A stretch of DNA of 11,181 bases. Origin: Actinomycetota bacterium (lineage in GTDB: Bacteria; Actinomycetota; Actinomycetes; Nanopelagicales; Nanopelagicaceae). Shown in pieces: positions 8,972 to 11,181 of the stretch. Every line of letters starts with the position of its first letter. The first letter of the stretch is position 1. The notes below the pieces were generated by a model. That model searched no databases, was not told the origin of the DNA, and saw nothing but the letters and a program-made list of their open reading frames with translations. The position numbers were made by a program, and so were the translations under genes. The stretch covers positions 1 through 11,181 of the forward strand of contig NSHZ01000052.1 in NCBI GenBank assembly GCA_002737595.1, in the 5' to 3' direction.

Positions 8972-10411
8972 ATGCGCAGAGCCAAGATCGTATGCACAAT
9001 GGGTCCTGCAGTTGATTCAGAGCAGAAAGTTAAAGAGCTCATCGATGCGGGAATGAATATGGCCCGCATGAATCTCTCTCATGGAACATATGCCGAACAC
9101 CAACTGCGTTTTAACCAAGTGCGAGCCGGGGCCAAAGCCGCTGGACGCCCTATTGCGATTTTAGTTGATCTCCAGGGCCCGAAGATCCGTCTTGCACGCT
9201 TCATTGCCGGTCCTCACGAGTTGGCACGGGGAGATATCTTTACGATTACAACTGATGAAGTTGACGGTACAAGGGATCGAGTTGGAACGACATATAAGGG
9301 CCTGCCAGGTGATTGCAAGGTTGGGGACCACATACTGATCGATGATGGGAAAGTCACCGTTCAAGTCACGCAAGTAAGTGGTAACGATGTAATTACCACA
9401 GTGATTGAAGCAGGTATGGTGAGTAATAATAAGGGAATCAACCTGCCAGGTGTAGCTGTCTCCGTTCCTGCGATGTCAGAGAAAGATATTGAGGATCTGC
9501 GTTGGGGTCTTCGCGCCGGTGCTGATTTCATCGCACTCTCCTTTGTACGAGATGCTGCCGATATCAAAGATGTCCATACAATTATGGATGAAGAGGGCAT
9601 TCGAATCCCAGTGATTGCTAAGATTGAAAAGCCTCAGGCCGTCGCAAATATAAACGAGATCATCGAGGCATTTGATGGCATCATGGTGGCACGAGGCGAT
9701 CTTGGGGTAGAGCTACCTATTGAAGATGTGCCGCTGGTGCAAAAACTCTGTGTCGAACTCGCGCGCGACATGGCAAAACCAGTCATTGTTGCAACTCAGA
9801 TGCTGGATTCGATGATCACAAACTCTCGGCCAACGCGCGCCGAGGCTACGGATTGTGCTAACGCGGTACTCGATGGCGCAGATGCCTTGATGCTTTCGGG
9901 AGAGACTAGTGTGGGCGAGTTTGCGATCGAATCGGTGCTCACGATGGCGCGAATTATTCAAAAGACGGAGGAGGGTGGACTTGATCGGATTCGTCCCATC
10001 AAGACAGCCCCCCGCTCTAAAGGGGGTGCCATCACAAAGGCTGCAACTGAGGTTGGGGCAATTGTCGGTGCTAAATACTTGGTCGCATTTACACAAAGCG
10101 GTGATTCGGCCCGTCGTATGTCACGTATGCGCTCACCCATTCCAATTCTTGCGATGACTCCAGAGATCGGTACTTTCAATCGCTTAGCTCTCTCATGGGG
10201 AGTTGAATCGATGTTGACTCCGATCGTCGGGGCAACTGATGAGATGGTCAAACTCGTTGACTCAGTTTTGATCGACTCAAAGCGCGCTCACATCGGGGAC
10301 AACGTGATGATCGTCGCCGGCTCTCCTCCAGGGATTCCCGGTTCTACTAATGCGATGCGTGTTCACCGTGTGGGAGATGCCGTTGGCGGGGCCGCTCCCG
10401 CCTACCGCTAA
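8972..10411 (+). CDS. pyk: Pyruvate kinase
   Basis: A 479-residue glycolytic enzyme converting phosphoenolpyruvate and ADP to pyruvate and ATP. Seen: the N-terminus MRRAKIVCTMGPA; ARMNLSHG at 31-38 (Arg32, Asn34, Ser36); VDLQGPKIR at 65-73; the B-domain lid from about 74 to 165; AKIEKP at 216-221 with catalytic Lys217 and metal ligand Glu219; VARGDLGVELP at 239-249 with Asp243; KPVIVATQMLDSM; GADALMLSGETSVG at 302-315; and a C domain containing FTQSGDSARR (from 373). Lys71 occupies the place of Glu117 of rabbit muscle enzyme, the type associated with potassium-independent activity. The start ATG is 9 nt after gltD with no good Shine-Dalgarno site, so translation may depend on coupling. Probably co-transcribed with gltBD. 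Confidence 0.97.
   Translation: MRRAKIVCTMGPAVDSEQKVKELIDAGMNMARMNLSHGTYAEHQLRFNQVRAGAKAAGRPIAILVDLQGPKIRLARFIAGPHELARGDIFTITTDEVDGTRDRVGTTYKGLPGDCKVGDHILIDDGKVTVQVTQVSGNDVITTVIEAGMVSNNKGINLPGVAVSVPAMSEKDIEDLRWGLRAGADFIALSFVRDAADIKDVHTIMDEEGIRIPVIAKIEKPQAVANINEIIEAFDGIMVARGDLGVELPIEDVPLVQKLCVELARDMAKPVIVATQMLDSMITNSRPTRAEATDCANAVLDGADALMLSGETSVGEFAIESVLTMARIIQKTEEGGLDRIRPIKTAPRSKGGAITKAATEVGAIVGAKYLVAFTQSGDSARRMSRMRSPIPILAMTPEIGTFNRLALSWGVESMLTPIVGATDEMVKLVDSVLIDSKRAHIGDNVMIVAGSPPGIPGSTNAMRVHRVGDAVGGAAPAYR
10385..10402 (+). other. GC-rich hairpin over the last pyk codons
   Basis: A perfect 6-bp inverted repeat, GGCGGG (10385-10390) and CCCGCC (10397-10402), with a 6-nt loop. It ends 7 nt before the pyk TAA and 22 nt before the tRNA. 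No T-run follows, so it is not a classical intrinsic terminator; it could be a pause, mRNA-protecting or processing structure, or simply GC-rich coding sequence. Function is not established. Confidence 0.4.
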
Positions 10412-10424
10412 GATTTAGCCTTAC

Positions 10425-10497
10425 GCCTCGGTACTCCAACGGTAGAGAGGGCAGTCTCAAACACTGCATAGTGTCGGTTCGAATCCGACTCGGGGCA
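10425..10497 (+). tRNA. tRNA with anticodon CAA (Leu), class I fold, unusual
   Basis: A 73-nt cloverleaf. The acceptor stem is GCCTCGG (10425-10431) with TCGGGGC (10490-10496), 7 pairs including two G-U, then discriminator A73 (10497). CCA is not encoded, which is common in actinobacteria. The anticodon stem is GCAGT/ACTGC with loop CTCAAAC, placing anticodon CAA at 10458-10460. The variable loop has 5 nt (ATAGT). The T arm is GTCGG, TTCGAAT, CCGAC and is perfect. Class I tertiary positions fit: T8 with A14, A15 with T48, and GG in the D loop. The D-stem is weak: CTC pairs with GAG in either of two registers, with a C-A mismatch at 13-22 in the one that keeps standard spacing. CAA reads the Leu codon UUG, yet bacterial tRNA-Leu normally has a long variable arm. 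It could be a genuine short tRNA-Leu, a tRNA of different identity, or a decaying gene. Confidence 0.75.
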
Positions 10498-10517
10498 CGC
10501 GCAGCGTATGTGCAATC

Positions 10518-10525
10518 GGAGAGGA
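10518..10525 (+). promoter_or_regulatory. Ribosome binding site deciding the response-regulator start
   Basis: GGAGAGGA ends 9 nt before GTG 10535 and lies downstream of the alternative in-frame ATG at 10508, so it selects the GTG. Confidence 0.75.
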
Positions 10526-10534
10526 ACATTCCTA

Positions 10535-11107
10535 GTGATCCGTATTCTCGTCGCTGAAGATGAGGCGCTTATCCGTATGGACTTGGTTGAGATGCTGCGC
10601 GATGCTGGCTACGAAGTAATCGCTGCGGCAAGTAACGGGCAAGAGGCGATCGAGTTAGCACAGTTACACAAACCTGACCTTGCCATTCTCGATGTCAAGA
10701 TGCCGATATTGGATGGGATTTCAGCGGCTGAGAAAATCATCGCACTTGCTCCTGTGCTCATGCTCACCGCCTTCTCTCAAAGAGAGCTCGTTGATCGTGC
10801 ACGTGATGCTGGTGTTATGGCTTACGTTGTTAAGCCTTTCACCATCAGTGATTTAGTCCCAGCGATTGAAATTGCAATCAGTAGGCATGTGCAGATGAAA
10901 TCTCTGGCCGATGAGGTCTCTGACTTATATGAGCGTCTAGAGACACGTAAATTGATCGATCGAGCAAAGGGTATTTTGATGAAGGCACTCGATCTCTCTG
11001 AACCGCAGGCCTTCTCTTGGATTCAGCGGGCGGCTATGGATAGGCGTTTGAGCATGAAGGCGATCGCCGAGGCAGTGATAAATCCAGAGGCCGTACCCAA
11101 CAAATAA
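10535..11107 (+). CDS. pdtaR: PdtaR-like response regulator with ANTAR RNA-binding domain
   Basis: A 190-residue two-component response regulator. The receiver domain (about 1-120) has acidic Glu8 and Asp9, phospho-acceptor Asp53 in ILDVKMP, Thr78 in LTAF and Lys100 in VVKPF. After a linking helix (about 121-142), the C-terminal ANTAR domain (about 128-188) shows RAKGILM and AFSWIQRAAMDRR, with the conserved Ala/Ala/Trp core residues. ANTAR domains bind paired RNA hairpins and prevent transcription termination when the receiver is phosphorylated. The sequence closely resembles M. tuberculosis Rv1626 (PdtaR), partner of the kinase PdtaS. No histidine kinase is in this window, as expected for an orphan-located regulator. 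The start is GTG 10535, chosen for its Shine-Dalgarno site and the canonical beginning MIRILVAEDEALIRMDL. Only 37 nt separate it from the tRNA. Target RNAs are unknown. Confidence 0.95.
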   Translation: MIRILVAEDEALIRMDLVEMLRDAGYEVIAAASNGQEAIELAQLHKPDLAILDVKMPILDGISAAEKIIALAPVLMLTAFSQRELVDRARDAGVMAYVVKPFTISDLVPAIEIAISRHVQMKSLADEVSDLYERLETRKLIDRAKGILMKALDLSEPQAFSWIQRAAMDRRLSMKAIAEAVINPEAVPNK

Positions 11108-11181
11108 ATCCAAGCCCCGCACGGGAGCTGAGGTATTTATAACGAAATCGAAATATTTCACGCTCATCTGCGGGTTGTGAA
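11108..11181. other. Non-coding 3' flank, AT-rich
   Basis: No coding signal. It contains TATAAC at 11138-11143, resembling a -10 element but without a matching -35, and a perfect 10-bp palindrome GAAATATTTC at 11150-11159. It may be the start of the promoter region of a downstream gene outside the window. No convincing terminator for the response regulator is visible. Confidence 0.3.

Noticed and set aside
9713..10096. A 127-codon open frame on the - strand within pyk
   Set aside because: It is antisense to catalytic pyk motifs, has no recognisable domain and a Cys/Arg/His-rich composition typical of out-of-frame translation.
11115..11126. Possible intrinsic terminator after the response regulator (CCCCGCACGGG)
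   Set aside because: The stem is only 3-4 bp with a very small loop and is not followed by a T-run.

Overview
The window looks like ordinary core chromosome of an actinobacterium with moderate G+C. The gene order, the PdtaR-type ANTAR regulator, the actinobacterial style of the pyruvate kinase and the lack of a 3' CCA in the tRNA gene all point that way. A freshwater streamlined lineage such as Nanopelagicales (acI) would fit the short spacers and modest G+C, but that placement is inference. All recognised genes are on the + strand. There are no mobile elements, CRISPR arrays, phage genes or obvious horizontally acquired islands.

Layout: (1) Bases 1-2890 are a tight run: the 3' end of trpA, a MauE/DoxX-like membrane protein, a membrane-anchored DsbA-like thiol oxidoreductase, lgt (prolipoprotein diacylglyceryl transferase) and a VIT/CCC1-family metal transporter. 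Junctions are overlaps of 4 and 8 nt and gaps of 3 and 10 nt, so this is very probably one transcript. (2) A 113-nt spacer separates it from gltB-gltD (both subunits of NADPH glutamate synthase, overlapping by 8 nt), and pyk (pyruvate kinase) follows 9 nt later. (3) Thirteen nt after pyk is a 73-nt tRNA with anticodon CAA (Leu) but a short class I variable loop, and 37 nt after it a PdtaR-like response regulator with an ANTAR RNA-binding output domain. The last 74 nt are non-coding.

The first block joins the end of tryptophan synthesis to cell-envelope biogenesis (disulfide chemistry outside the membrane, lipoprotein acylation) and metal transport. The second joins nitrogen assimilation (glutamine + 2-oxoglutarate to 2 glutamate) with the last step of glycolysis. 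The regulator probably acts on RNA by antitermination.

I found no previously undescribed multi-gene system. The item most worth checking is the tRNA: bacterial tRNA-Leu is normally class II with a long variable arm, whereas this one has a class I body, tertiary-pair positions that fit, the Leu-type discriminator A73, and an imperfect D-stem. Smaller points are a tryptophan where E. coli Lgt has its important histidine, a lysine-type (potassium-independent) pyruvate kinase signature, a GC-rich hairpin over the last pyk codons, and a response regulator whose mRNA leader may begin at a processed tRNA end.
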